Shown: positions 52,404 to 61,541 of the stretch, in pieces
Numbering within the stretch: position 1 is the stretch's first letter
Layout of the letters: each line of letters begins with the position of its first letter
Origin: Leisingera sp. ANG1
GTDB lineage: Bacteria; Pseudomonadota; Alphaproteobacteria; Rhodobacterales; Rhodobacteraceae
DNA: 64,000 nucleotides
NCBI RefSeq assembly: GCF_000203975.2
Contig: NZ_AFCF02000012.1
Span: 1 to 64,000, forward strand
Direction: 5' to 3'
The notes under the pieces: model-generated
The model's input: only the letters and a program-made list of their open reading frames with translations
Told to the model about the DNA's origin: nothing
The model's database searches: none
Position numbers and translations under genes: made by a program

Positions 52404-54136
52404 ACAGGCCTGCTGCCAAACTCTCCCCCCAGCCGGGCGGTGCTGCTGCCCGGGACTGGCCGCGCCTGCCTTCACGCGTTGGCGCCGCACTTTTCACGCC
52501 CGCAACTGCGAGGTGGCTGCTGCCGCTGTTGCGCCCGCACCGGCGGCGGCTGGCGGTTCTCCTGCTGATCAGCTTTGCCGCTGCCGCGCTTGGCCTGCTG
52601 CCGCCCTATATTAGCAAGCTGGTCATTGACAGCGGGCTAATGGCGGGAGATGCCACGCAGCTGGTGATTTGGTCGCTGGCTTTGTTCGGGATCGGCCTGC
52701 TGGCCACCGGCACCGGCGCGCTGAGCAATATACTGCACATGCGAGCCTCGGTCCGAATGCTGGCGCGGATGCGGCAGCGACTGCTGTCGCGGCTGTCCGC
52801 CAAGCCGGTCGGCTGGTTTGCTGGCCAGCGCGCGGGTGAGCTACTGGCGCGGATTGATGGCGACGCGGCGGAAGTACAGAAATTTGCGTTCAACGCGGTG
52901 CTGAGCGGCTCCTCGGCACTGATCCGGCTGATTGGCGGCTCCATGATGCTGATGGTGCTGGACTGGCGGCTGGGGCTACTCACGGCGCTTCTGGCACCTG
53001 CGGAGCTGGCCTTTCTGATCTGGGCGCGGCCCCGAACCGAGCGCCACGCGGCAGCGGTGCGCGAGATGCAGGGGCAGTATGCGGCGGGGCTGTCCGAGAC
53101 GCTGTTCGGCCTGCCCGCGCTGCAGGCCGCGCGTGGTGCAGAATGGGCGCAGCGGCGCAGCCTGCGGGATCATGCCGGACTGAGCCAGAAGCTGATTTCA
53201 CAAAACCTTTGGAGCGAGTTCACCCGCGCAGTACCAGTGCTGTTGTCGGCGCTGACACGCTCCGCGATTTTTCTGGCGGGCGGCCTGATGGTGATCCGCG
53301 GCCAGTGGCCATTGGGCTCGCTGATGGCCTTTATCGCCTATATGGGATTTATGACCGGGCCGATGCAGTCTCTGCTGGGACTGTGGCACGCACAGGCGCG
53401 GGTCAAGGTGGCCGCGGCACGGCTGGATGCGGTGATGCAATCACCCTCTGCCCCTTCTAACCGTTTCTCTCCTTCCGGCTATGGTCTGCAATTAGACAAT
53501 GTAACCATTTCTCGCGGAAACACCCCTCCTCTGGGTCCGCTCACCCTGAGCATTCCCGAGGGTGCCAGAGTGGCCCTGAAGGGGGCCAGTGGCACGGGCA
53601 AGACGTCGCTCCTGGCTGTACTATGCGGGCGGGCACAGCCCTTGGCCGGACATGTCGCTCTGGGCGGCGCGGACTTGCGCCTGCTTGGCGGGGACAGCCT
53701 GCCTGACCGTGTAGCCCATGCCGGGCAGCGGCCCTTCACTGTGCGGGCCAGTCTGCGCGGCAACCTGTTCCAAAGCCGCGCCTTCTGGGTGAAGCCTGAG
53801 AATGAAGCGCGGGTGTGGGAGCTGCTGGAGCTGTTCGGCCTGGCGGACAGGTTCCGCGGTCCTGAAGGCCTTGACACGATGCTGGGCGAAGGCGGGCTGA
53901 CACTGTCAGGCGGTGAACGCCAGCGGTTGTGTTTACTGCGGGCGCTGCTGACGCCGTTTGATATCCTGATCCTGGATGAGGCACTGTCGGAGGTGGATCC
54001 TGCCACTGCGACTCGGATCCTGGCCTATATCGATGAGGCCTTTACCTGCACCACCCGCATCCTGACCGCCCACGGCGGTGCGGCGGCGAGCGGGAAATTC
54101 GACTTGGTGATCGAATTGGCAGAGGTGAAGTCATGA
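52400..54136 (+). CDS. qhpF: ABC exporter QhpF
   Basis: A 578-aa fused ABC exporter: six transmembrane helices (about 45-320), then an ATPase. Walker A is GASGTGKTS, signature LSGGERQRLCLLRAL, Walker B DILILDEALSEVD, and the switch His is in LTAHGG. Known QhpF exports the crosslinked QhpC to the periplasm. Its start overlaps qhpB and its end overlaps qhpE, both by ATGA. Confidence 0.9.
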   Translation: MNRPAAKLSPQPGGAAARDWPRLPSRVGAALFTPATARWLLPLLRPHRRRLAVLLLISFAAAALGLLPPYISKLVIDSGLMAGDATQLVIWSLALFGIGLLATGTGALSNILHMRASVRMLARMRQRLLSRLSAKPVGWFAGQRAGELLARIDGDAAEVQKFAFNAVLSGSSALIRLIGGSMMLMVLDWRLGLLTALLAPAELAFLIWARPRTERHAAAVREMQGQYAAGLSETLFGLPALQAARGAEWAQRRSLRDHAGLSQKLISQNLWSEFTRAVPVLLSALTRSAIFLAGGLMVIRGQWPLGSLMAFIAYMGFMTGPMQSLLGLWHAQARVKVAAARLDAVMQSPSAPSNRFSPSGYGLQLDNVTISRGNTPPLGPLTLSIPEGARVALKGASGTGKTSLLAVLCGRAQPLAGHVALGGADLRLLGGDSLPDRVAHAGQRPFTVRASLRGNLFQSRAFWVKPENEARVWELLELFGLADRFRGPEGLDTMLGEGGLTLSGGERQRLCLLRALLTPFDILILDEALSEVDPATATRILAYIDEAFTCTTRILTAHGGAAASGKFDLVIELAEVKS

Positions 54137-54789
54137 CACGCGCACCGTTGATAGCGCTGATTGACGGGCCGCTGGCTGCGGATGCTCCGGGCTTCGCAGG
54201 CCGAGCGGATATCTGCGCCATGCACCCGAGAGCGGCAGAAAGCCCGGCGGCACTGCATGCCAGCTGCATGGCCGCTGCCATCCACGCAAATGCAACAGGC
54301 GCGCGGATCCTTGGGCTCAGCATCTTTGCGGGCCGCTTGTCCACCTCTCTTGCCAACGTGGCGGAGGCGCTGCACCGGGCCGCGGTGTCGGAAGCGGAGA
54401 TCGTTCACTGTTCCTTTGGTCATGGTAAGTCCAGTCCGCTGATGGATGAGGCGGTAGCTGCGGTTCTGGCAGCGGGAAAGCTGCTGGTCGCCTCTGCCCC
54501 GGCGCGTGGCACGCCGGTTTATCCGGCAGGGTGCGCGGGCGTGGTTTCAGTGCAAGGCGATGCCCGCTGCAACAGCAGCCAATGGTCGCTGTTGAACTTG
54601 CCGGGCGCACAATACGGCGCCTGCCCCGTCACCTCTGGCGTTCCGGTCCGGGGTGCCAGCCTGGCAGCGGCGCATTTCACCGGGCTGCTGGCCCGGGCCT
54701 GCATGAGCGGCGGCATTGAGAACATGCTGCAAAACCCGTCCTTCACCGGCCGGGAACGCATCGGGACAGGAGGCCCGCAGGCCGCATGA
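54133..54789 (+). CDS. qhpE: Subtilisin-like maturation protease QhpE
   Basis: A 218-aa small S8 protease. The apparent triad is D11 (ALIDGPL), H42 (ALHASCMAA) and S176 (VRGASLAAAHF). The motifs are degenerate, as in known QhpE. It removes the QhpC leader. It is short because it lacks pro-domain and signal peptide, so it acts in the cytoplasm or at the inner face. It overlaps qhpF and qhpR by ATGA on both sides. Confidence 0.88.
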   Translation: MTRAPLIALIDGPLAADAPGFAGRADICAMHPRAAESPAALHASCMAAAIHANATGARILGLSIFAGRLSTSLANVAEALHRAAVSEAEIVHCSFGHGKSSPLMDEAVAAVLAAGKLLVASAPARGTPVYPAGCAGVVSVQGDARCNSSQWSLLNLPGAQYGACPVTSGVPVRGASLAAAHFTGLLARACMSGGIENMLQNPSFTGRERIGTGGPQAA

Positions 54790-55778
54790 TCTGCTTTGAC
54801 AACTGGAACAGCACGCTGCGCGCCAATTGCGGCCACTATTATGCGACCCCGGATCGGGCCTCAGGAAATTGGGCGGGATCGTTTGACCTTCACCGGCGCA
54901 GCGGCATTGATGTGGCCGAAATCCGCTGCCTGCCGGCCCGGATTGAGCGCACCCGCAAGGGTATTCTGCGCGACGATCAGGAGCATTTCTTTTTGCTGCG
55001 CCAGCTGGAAGGGGAAACCGGCATCCTGCACGCGGGCCGCGAGACCCTACTGAGACCCGGGGATTTTCTGCTGCTCGACTCCACCCGCGCGGCGGAGCTG
55101 AGCATCAGTGGCGGGCCTGCCGCCTTTCTGTCGGCGCATCTGCCGCGGGCGCTGGTGCTGGAGAGACGCAGGGATATACCCGCAGCAGGCTGCAAGATCA
55201 CCCCGGCGCATCCGCTGCACGCCAGTCTGTGCGGGCTGCTGGATACAAAGGGCGCAGTCGACAACGCAGAATATATCTTTGATTTAGTGCTGCTGGCCTT
55301 TGCCGACGGCCCTCACTCGGGGGCGGGCAATTTGGGCAGCCGCAAGAACCGGTTTCGGCTGGTGCGCGAGACGCTGGAGCTGCTGAGCACCGACCCGGGG
55401 CTGACAGTGGACGCGCTGGCCGCTCGCACCGGGCTGTCGCGGCGACAGTTGCAACGCGAGTTTCAGGACAACGGCACCACTTTCACCGGCTGCCTGACCC
55501 GCGCAAGGCTTGCAGTGGTGGCGGCCAAGCTGCGCCACGCGGCGCGGCAGGGCGTCCGGGTGCCGATTGCCCAGATCGCCTATGGCGCTGGGTTCGGCGA
55601 TATTTCCCATTTCAACCGCAGCTTCCGTCAACAGTTCGGCTGTTCGCCGCGCGGGTTCCTTGGCAGCTGCAATCGCTGCGGATTTTTGGCGCAGGACGCA
55701 AACTCTTTGGCACCTGCCACCAAGACCGCGCCGCCGGGCCGTGCTTGTCTTTTTCAATCAAACCCGGCTGACGGTTAA
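54786..55778 (+). CDS. qhpR: AraC-family regulator QhpR
   Basis: A 330-aa AraC-type regulator. An N-terminal cupin-like AraC_binding_2 domain (FFLLRQLEGETGILHAGRET) precedes a C-terminal double HTH (LTVDALAARTGLSRRQLQRE, and IAQIAYGAGFGDISHFNRSF). In Paracoccus qhpR sits at the end of the operon and activates it with amine. It is the last qhp gene here; the aldehyde dehydrogenase gene follows by 15 bases, so they may be one transcript. Confidence 0.88.
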   Translation: MICFDNWNSTLRANCGHYYATPDRASGNWAGSFDLHRRSGIDVAEIRCLPARIERTRKGILRDDQEHFFLLRQLEGETGILHAGRETLLRPGDFLLLDSTRAAELSISGGPAAFLSAHLPRALVLERRRDIPAAGCKITPAHPLHASLCGLLDTKGAVDNAEYIFDLVLLAFADGPHSGAGNLGSRKNRFRLVRETLELLSTDPGLTVDALAARTGLSRRQLQREFQDNGTTFTGCLTRARLAVVAAKLRHAARQGVRVPIAQIAYGAGFGDISHFNRSFRQQFGCSPRGFLGSCNRCGFLAQDANSLAPATKTAPPGRACLFQSNPADG

Positions 55779-55793
55779 ACAGGGAGAACGGCA

Positions 55794-57197
55794 ATGGACT
55801 ATGGCATGCTGGTCAACGGCGAACAGGTTTCGGCGGAGCGCATGATCGAGGTGATCAACCCGGCAACGGAGGAGGTGTTTGCCCGCGTGCCGCATGCCTC
55901 CGAGGCCCAGATGGAGCAGGCGGTGGCCGCCGCCAAGGCGGCCCAGAAGGCCTGGGCGGAAACTCCAATGGCCGAGCGGCGCGCCAAGGTCGAGGCGCTG
56001 GCTGCCGCCATAGGCGAGGAAACCGATGAGCTGGCACGGCTGATCACATTGGAGCAGGGCAAGCCGCTGCCTGAGGCGCAGGGCGAAGTCGCTTGGTCGC
56101 AAGGTTATCTGGCGCATACAGCCACGCTGGAGCTGCCGGACCGGGTCATTCAGGACGACGAGGAGTTCCGGATCGAGACCCGGCACAAGCCGCTGGGCGT
56201 GGTGGCGGGCATCATCGCCTGGAACTTCCCGCTGCTTCTATGCTGCTGGAAGATCGGGCCTGCGCTGATGGCGGGCAATGCCATTGTGCTGAAGCCCGCG
56301 CCGACCACCCCCGTCACGGCACTGAAGCTGGGCGAGATCTGCGCGCGGATCTTCCCGGCGGGGCTGGTGAACATCATCACCGATGCCAATGACCTTGGCC
56401 CCAAGCTGACGGCTCATCCGGATGTGGCCAAGATCGGCTTTACCGGCTCGTCCGAGACCGGCAAGCGGATCATGGCGAGTGCGGCGGACACCATGAAGCG
56501 GGTTACGCTGGAGATGGGTGGCAACGATCCGGCCATCGTGCTGCCGGATGTGGACGTGAAGGCGGCGGCCGAGAAGGTCTATGGCGGGGCGTTCCTGAAT
56601 GCCGGGCAGGTCTGCCTGGCGGTGAAACGCGCCTATGTGCACAGCGAAATCTATGAGGAGTTCTGCGCCGAGCTGGCGGCGCTGGCCGAACAGGCAGTGG
56701 TCGATGACGGCATGAAGCAGGGGACGACCATTGGCCCGATCCAGAACAAAGCGCAGTTTGAGAAGATAAAGGGGTTCCTGGAGGACGCCCGCGCCTGCGG
56801 CCGGATTATTGCGGGCGGGGCGGCCAAGGACGGTCCGGGCTATTTCGTGCCCCCCACTATTGTGCGCGATGTGACCGACGGGCAGAAAATCGTCGATGAG
56901 GAGCAGTTCGGCCCGGTGCTGCCAGTGATCCGCTTTGACGACATTGGCGACGTGATCGCCCGCGCCAACGCGTCCGACTACGGGCTGGGCGGGTCGGTGC
57001 ATTCCGCCGATACCACCAAGGCGACCGAGATTGCCGGGCGCATCGAATCCGGCACCATCTGGGTCAACCAGCAGCTGAACATCGGCCCGCATATCCCGAT
57101 GGCGGGTTTCAAGGGCTCTGGCCTCGGCGTCGAACAATCGGTCGAGGGGCTGGCGGAATACACCCAGATGCAGGTGATCAACGTCGCCCGCGGCTGA
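55794..57197 (+). CDS. Aldehyde dehydrogenase downstream of amine dehydrogenase
   Basis: A 467-aa aldehyde dehydrogenase. N144 (IIAWNFP), E240 (VTLEMGG) and C274 (NAGQVCLAVKR) form the active site. The GGGAG-led ATG is 15 bases past qhpR. It probably oxidises the aliphatic or aromatic aldehyde made from the primary amine to the acid; the next gene can then activate that acid with CoA. The chain-length preference cannot be read. Confidence 0.88.
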   Translation: MDYGMLVNGEQVSAERMIEVINPATEEVFARVPHASEAQMEQAVAAAKAAQKAWAETPMAERRAKVEALAAAIGEETDELARLITLEQGKPLPEAQGEVAWSQGYLAHTATLELPDRVIQDDEEFRIETRHKPLGVVAGIIAWNFPLLLCCWKIGPALMAGNAIVLKPAPTTPVTALKLGEICARIFPAGLVNIITDANDLGPKLTAHPDVAKIGFTGSSETGKRIMASAADTMKRVTLEMGGNDPAIVLPDVDVKAAAEKVYGGAFLNAGQVCLAVKRAYVHSEIYEEFCAELAALAEQAVVDDGMKQGTTIGPIQNKAQFEKIKGFLEDARACGRIIAGGAAKDGPGYFVPPTIVRDVTDGQKIVDEEQFGPVLPVIRFDDIGDVIARANASDYGLGGSVHSADTTKATEIAGRIESGTIWVNQQLNIGPHIPMAGFKGSGLGVEQSVEGLAEYTQMQVINVARG

Positions 57198-57215
57198 TCC
57201 CATTTTAACACCCGG

Positions 57216-57240
57216 CCGGGCTGCCGCCGCGGCGGCCCGG
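57216..57240 (+). repeat. GC-rich hairpin between aldehyde dehydrogenase and acyl-CoA synthetase
   Basis: CCGGGC ... GCCCGG with inner GCC/GGC pairs lies in the 68-bp gap. It has no U-tract, so it may modulate rather than stop transcription into the synthetase gene. Confidence 0.5.
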
Positions 57241-57265
57241 TCCGCTTCATCAGCAGAGACTGACC

Positions 57266-58960
57266 ATGACTGACCCGCAAACCGATCCCACCGCCCCGAT
57301 TGACGGCCTCTCGCATGTGCATGGGCCGGATGAGCCGCCGCTGCAGCATATCACCATCCCAGCGCTGCTGCGGCAGGCGGTGGAGCAGCACGGCAGCCGT
57401 GAGGCGCTGGTGTTCACGGATGCCGGCATCCGGATGACCTATGCGGAGCTGGCCCGGAAGGCGGATGAACTGGCCGCGGGCCTGCTGGAGCTCGGGGTTG
57501 CGAAGGGCGACCGGGTCGGCATCTGGTCCCCCAACCGCTGCGAATGGGTGCTGACCCAGTTCGCCACCGCCCGGATCGGCGCCATCCTTGTGACGATCAA
57601 CCCCGCATACCGGCTGGCGGAACTGGAATACGCGCTCAACAAGACCGGTTGCAAAGTGCTGATCGCGGCGGAAAGTTTCAAGAGTTCTAACTACCTGGGC
57701 ATGATCCGCGAACTGGCACCCGAACTGGCCGCCGGTCCGCTGTCTCCAGCACGGCTGCCCGCCTTGCGCTATGCGGTGGTGATGGCGGCAGATACTGGCC
57801 CTGGCGTTCTGTCTTTTGAAACCGTGCAGGAGCTAGGTGCGGGTGCGGACACCGCAGAGCTGGACACAATCAGTGCGGGGCTGAAACCGGAGGAGGCGAT
57901 CAATATCCAGTTCACCTCCGGAACCACCGGGTTGCCCAAAGGGGCGACTCTGACGCATTTCAATATCGTCAACAACGCCCGTTTTGTTACAGACCGCATC
58001 AAACTGACCGAAGCCGACCGGCTGCTAATCCCTGTGCCGCTCTACCATTGCTTCGGCATGGTGATGGGCGTGCTCGGCGCGGTTTCAAAAGGTGCCACGA
58101 TGATTTTTCCAGGGGAAGCGTTCGAACCGGGCTCCGTCCTGGAGGCCGCCGCCGCGGAACACGCAACCGCGCTTTACGGCGTGCCGACAATGTTTGTCGC
58201 CATGCTGCAGGAGCTGGATCAAAACCCGCGGGATATTGCCAGTCTTCGCACCGGGATCATGGCAGGCGCCCCCTGCCCCATCGAGATTATGCACCGGGCC
58301 AACCGCGACATGCACATGCAAGAGGTGACGATTTGCTACGGTATGACCGAAACCGCGCCGGTCTCCTTTCAAAGCTTCACCACCGACCCAACAGAGAAAC
58401 GCTGCACCACCGTGGGCCGGGTGCATCCGCATTTGGAGGTGAAGGCTGTGGATGCTGAGGGCCGAACCGTGCCAGCGGGTGAACAGGGTGAACTGCTGGT
58501 GCGCGGTTATTCCGTGATGGAGAGTTACTGGGACGATCCAGCTGCTACCGAGGCTGTGCAAGCGGACGGTTGGATGCGCACTGGCGACCTGGCCACCATC
58601 GATACAGAGGGATTTTGCAGCATTACCGGCCGCATCAAGGACATGATTATCCGCGGGGGAGAGAACATCTATCCGCGCGAAATCGAAGAATTCCTGCTCC
58701 GCCACCCGGAAGTTGGTGATGCACAGGTTTTTGGCGTGCCGGACCAAAGATTCGGTGAACAGGTTTGCGCCTGGATCGTTCCTGCCACCGGCGCCAGCCT
58801 TACTGAGGATCAAATCCTGACGCATTGCCGTGGCCAGATAGCACATTTCAAGGTCCCGCATTATGTGCGGATCGTGGCGGAACTCCCTATGACCGTCACA
58901 GGCAAACCGCAAAAATTCAAAATGCGCGAAGCCATGGTGCAGCAGCTGGCTTTGTCTTGA
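57266..58960 (+). CDS. Acyl-CoA synthetase (AMP-forming)
   Basis: A 564-aa ANL-superfamily ligase. The P-loop is [17 protein letters not shown]5 motif [12 protein letters not shown]7/A8 region [13 protein letters not shown] and [20 protein letters not shown], and the C-terminal catalytic Lys is in [11 protein letters not shown]. It resembles medium-chain fatty-acyl-CoA synthetases. It follows the amine-oxidation genes and would convert the acid product to an acyl-CoA for beta-oxidation. Confidence 0.88.
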   Translation: MTDPQTDPTAPIDGLSHVHGPDEPPLQHITIPALLRQAVEQHGSREALVFTDAGIRMTYAELARKADELAAGLLELGVAKGDRVGIWSPNRCEWVLTQFATARIGAILVTINPAYRLAELEYALNKTGCKVLIAAESFKSSNYLGMIRELAPELAAGPLSPARLPALRYAVVMAADTGPGVLSFETVQELGAGADTAELDTISAGLKPEEAINIQFTSGTTGLPKGATLTHFNIVNNARFVTDRIKLTEADRLLIPVPLYHCFGMVMGVLGAVSKGATMIFPGEAFEPGSVLEAAAAEHATALYGVPTMFVAMLQELDQNPRDIASLRTGIMAGAPCPIEIMHRANRDMHMQEVTICYGMTETAPVSFQSFTTDPTEKRCTTVGRVHPHLEVKAVDAEGRTVPAGEQGELLVRGYSVMESYWDDPAATEAVQADGWMRTGDLATIDTEGFCSITGRIKDMIIRGGENIYPREIEEFLLRHPEVGDAQVFGVPDQRFGEQVCAWIVPATGASLTEDQILTHCRGQIAHFKVPHYVRIVAELPMTVTGKPQKFKMREAMVQQLALS

Positions 58961-59262
58961 AACACGCAACGACGAAAACCAAAGCCAGCTGATAAACGAC
59001 CAGCAGAACGCGGACCTCAGGACAGGTTTGGAACTTGTAGAGATATGAAGTGCAAGTTGCAGGGAAGAAAAGTGCCTTCGAGGCGAGCTAGGTAAGTCAA
59101 AACCGGCATCACATGAGTCCGCTTGGCGATCAAAGCTGTGGAAGTGGTAACGCCGAAAAGTTTGGAATGTGAGAATTCAGCTCCGAAGCCAGCGCCATCG
59201 CTTCCACAACAAACCTTGGTTCGCGACATGGTGACATGAATATTTTCGAATGGGCATGCAAA
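58961..59262. other. Intergenic region before the insertion sequence
   Basis: About 300 bp after the acyl-CoA synthetase. A minus-strand frame (59017-59229, starting MSRTKVCCGSDGAG) has no clear family. A GTGGAAG / GCTTCCAC pairing lies within it. It may be the debris of an older gene or mobile element; nothing is certain. Confidence 0.3.
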
Positions 59263-59301
59263 GGTAATCCCCCCATTTTTGCGGGGGCTTGGTCGTAGAA
59301 T

Positions 59302-60129
59302 TTACGCGGCCATTCTCAGTTTCTGGGCGGGGGTCATCCCGCCGTTGCCCATATTCGGACGTTCATTGTTGTAGGACCAGAGCCATTCGGTGGCAATCTG
59401 CTGCACCTCGTCGATGCTTTCGAAGATGTAGAGGTCCAGCCATTCGTGCCGGACCGTCCGGTTGTAACGCTCGACATAGGCGTTCTGCTGGGGCTTGCCG
59501 GGCTGGATGTAGGCCAGGGTGATGCCCCTGTTCTCAGCCCACTCCATGAGCGTTCCGCTGACGTATTCGGGGCCGTTGTCGACTCGAATTGTCCTGGGTG
59601 CGCCGCGCCATTCGATGATCTGGTTCAGCGCGCGCACGACCCGTTCAGCCGGTAGCGAGAAGTCCACCTCTATGCCCAGACCCTCTCGGTTGAAATCATC
59701 CAAGACGTTCAGCAGCCGGAACTGGCGACCGTCCTCCTGACGATCCGCCATGAAATCCATCGACCAGACCTCGTTTGGCACCTCTGGAACCGCCAGTTCA
59801 TCCGGCTTCTCCCGCTTCATACGCTTGCGCGGCTTGATCCGAAGGTTCAGCTCCAGTTCACGGTAGATCCTGTAAACGCGCTTGTGGTTCCATGAATGCC
59901 CCTGGACATTGCGCAGATACAGGAAGCTCAGGCCAAACCCCCAGGTCTTCCTCGCCGTTGTCAGTCCGAGGAGCAGATCGGCGATCTGTTCGTTCTCCTC
60001 GTTTAGCTTCGGGCTGTATCGGTAGCATGTCTCGCTGACGCCAAATGCCCGGCAGGCCAGCGCAATGCTGACGCCTTTCATCGCCACCGCTTTCACGGCC
60101 AACTCTCGGCGCTGAGCTGGCCGTATCAT
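59302..60129 (-). CDS. IS3-family transposase OrfB
   Basis: A 275-aa DDE integrase-core protein. The first Asp is in [11 protein letters not shown], the second in [12 protein letters not shown], and the Glu in [18 protein letters not shown]. The HTH_21 region precedes the core. Its ATG overlaps the orfA stop (ATGA). Fusion with OrfA by -1 slippage at an A7 run would give the active transposase. Confidence 0.92.
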   Translation of the reverse strand: MIRPAQRRELAVKAVAMKGVSIALACRAFGVSETCYRYSPKLNEENEQIADLLLGLTTARKTWGFGLSFLYLRNVQGHSWNHKRVYRIYRELELNLRIKPRKRMKREKPDELAVPEVPNEVWSMDFMADRQEDGRQFRLLNVLDDFNREGLGIEVDFSLPAERVVRALNQIIEWRGAPRTIRVDNGPEYVSGTLMEWAENRGITLAYIQPGKPQQNAYVERYNRTVRHEWLDLYIFESIDEVQQIATEWLWSYNNERPNMGNGGMTPAQKLRMAA

Positions 60130-60389
60130 TTTTTTCCGAGCGCCTCCTTCAGCAGGTCGTTCTGCATGCTGACGTCGGCGTACATGCGCTTCAGCCGGCG
60201 GTTCTCCTCGGCCATAGCCTTCATCTCACTGATGAGGCTGGCGTCCATCCCGCCATACTTGGCCCGCCACTTGTAGACCGTGGCACTGCTCATACCGTGC
60301 TCGCGGCACAGCTCGGATACGGGCACGCCGTTCTCCATCTGCCGCAGAATACCCATGATCTGGGCCTCAGGGAAACGTGTCTTCTTCAT
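60126..60389 (-). CDS. IS3-family transposase OrfA
   Basis: An 87-aa HTH protein starting [20 protein letters not shown], with [20 protein letters not shown] and a leucine-zipper end. GAGGAG precedes the ATG at 60389. It ends GKK-stop at a run of seven A residues, which is a likely -1 frameshift site into orfB. Confidence 0.9.
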   Translation of the reverse strand: MKKTRFPEAQIMGILRQMENGVPVSELCREHGMSSATVYKWRAKYGGMDASLISEMKAMAEENRRLKRMYADVSMQNDLLKEALGKK

Positions 60390-60489
60390 CGGAATCTCCT
60401 CGTTCATCCTGCTGAGAAAATTCTACTTCCGCATCCCCTTAAGATCGGGGGGGATTACCCAAAGGCCCGTAATTATTAGGATCCAGAAT

Positions 60490-61422
60490 CTACTTAAGGG
60501 CAAGACCCGCCGAATGCGCAGCAATCCAATCGAACACCAAGTTCGGGCCGCGCAGGCGGCTTGAGTAATCGCGCGACATGACATAGCCCGCATCGCTGGG
60601 CACAACGTCCTTCGTTACCTGCACCAGTCTGCCGTCCTCCAGCAGATTATCAATCAATCCCAGCCACCCAAGCGCAATGCCGTCGCCGGCCACCGCCGAC
60701 TGCACCACCATGTCGTAGTTGTTGAAGCTTATGTAGTTCTTGGAGCGTTCCCCTGCGATGCCAAGCCGGTCGAACCAGCCCTGCCAGGTCTGCCATTCCG
60801 CTGAGGCCGGTTTCGACAGGCTGAGAAGGTGGCAGTCCAGCAGTTTGGCAGACGCGGCAATGGGGCCGTGGTTTTCAAGATAGGCAGGGCTGCTGACCGC
60901 CGTGACCCGTTCTTGCAACAGCATGACATCGCCGTCCGCCATGCTGCTACGCGGAGCGACGTGGATCTTGATGTCGCAATCATCGCCGTAATCGTCCGGC
61001 GGCACCTGTGCCGCAAGGATCTGGATCTCGATCTCATCCCCCAGCTCGGCCCTCAAATGCGACAATCGCGGCAGCAGCCAGAAACTGGAAAAGGCAAAAT
61101 CCGCTGAAATCCGCACCCTTGGCCGCGACTTGCGCTCCATCAGAGAAGAGACCGAATTGCCCATTTGCGTCATTGCCGGACGCACCACGTTCAACAGCCG
61201 CACGCCTTCATTGGTCAGCGACACGCCGCGGTGCTCACGCCGGAACAGAGCAATGCCCAGTTCCGTCTCCAAGCCCTTGATTTTCTGGGATACAGCAGAC
61301 TGCGTCAGCCCCAGCGCCTCGGCCGCGCCTGTGAAGTTTCCATGCCGGGCCACCAGGTCGAAGGTGTGCAGCGCGACCAAGTAATAGCTCAGCTTCCTAT
61401 TAATTCCGCTAATGTCACTCAT
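60490..61422 (-). CDS. LysR-type regulator (GcvA-like) divergent from the second BCCT gene
   Basis: A 310-aa LysR-type protein. The HTH contains GNFTGAAEALGLTQSAVSQK. The effector domain has DDCDIKIHVAPRSSMADGDV and QSAVAGDGIALGWLGL, as in GcvA-type regulators. It diverges from the BCCT gene with about 120 bp between starts. The IS element lies 30 bp past its stop and does not break it. Confidence 0.86.
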   Translation of the reverse strand: MSDISGINRKLSYYLVALHTFDLVARHGNFTGAAEALGLTQSAVSQKIKGLETELGIALFRREHRGVSLTNEGVRLLNVVRPAMTQMGNSVSSLMERKSRPRVRISADFAFSSFWLLPRLSHLRAELGDEIEIQILAAQVPPDDYGDDCDIKIHVAPRSSMADGDVMLLQERVTAVSSPAYLENHGPIAASAKLLDCHLLSLSKPASAEWQTWQGWFDRLGIAGERSKNYISFNNYDMVVQSAVAGDGIALGWLGLIDNLLEDGRLVQVTKDVVPSDAGYVMSRDYSSRLRGPNLVFDWIAAHSAGLALK

Positions 61423-61449
61423 AAATTATTGCCTACTGCAAAAGGGGAA

Positions 61450-61467
61450 ATTTTTATAACAAAAAAT
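61450..61467. promoter_or_regulatory. Candidate LysR-type binding site before the second BCCT gene
   Basis: ATTTTT and AAAAAT form an inverted repeat around ATAAC, with a T-N11-A core, in the divergent region. It fits a LysR-type box, but it is AT-rich and short. Confidence 0.4.
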
Positions 61468-61541
61468 GCCCTGCGTAAGTTCTGCTAAGGCCGTAGCCCC
61501 GGCGGCGTCAACCGGCAGATCAACAAAGACAGGGAAAATAC

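Larger units (their letters stand above)
59259..60463 (-). mobile_element. IS3-family insertion sequence (IS407-like) with target duplication
   Basis: The element is 59263-60459 (1197 bp). Both ends start GGTAATCCCCCC (12-bp inverted repeat), and the 4-bp direct repeat CAAA flanks it (59259-59262 and 60460-60463). It carries overlapping orfA and orfB on the minus strand. The 4-bp duplication is typical of the IS407 group. Both genes look intact, so the copy may be recent and active. Confidence 0.88.
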
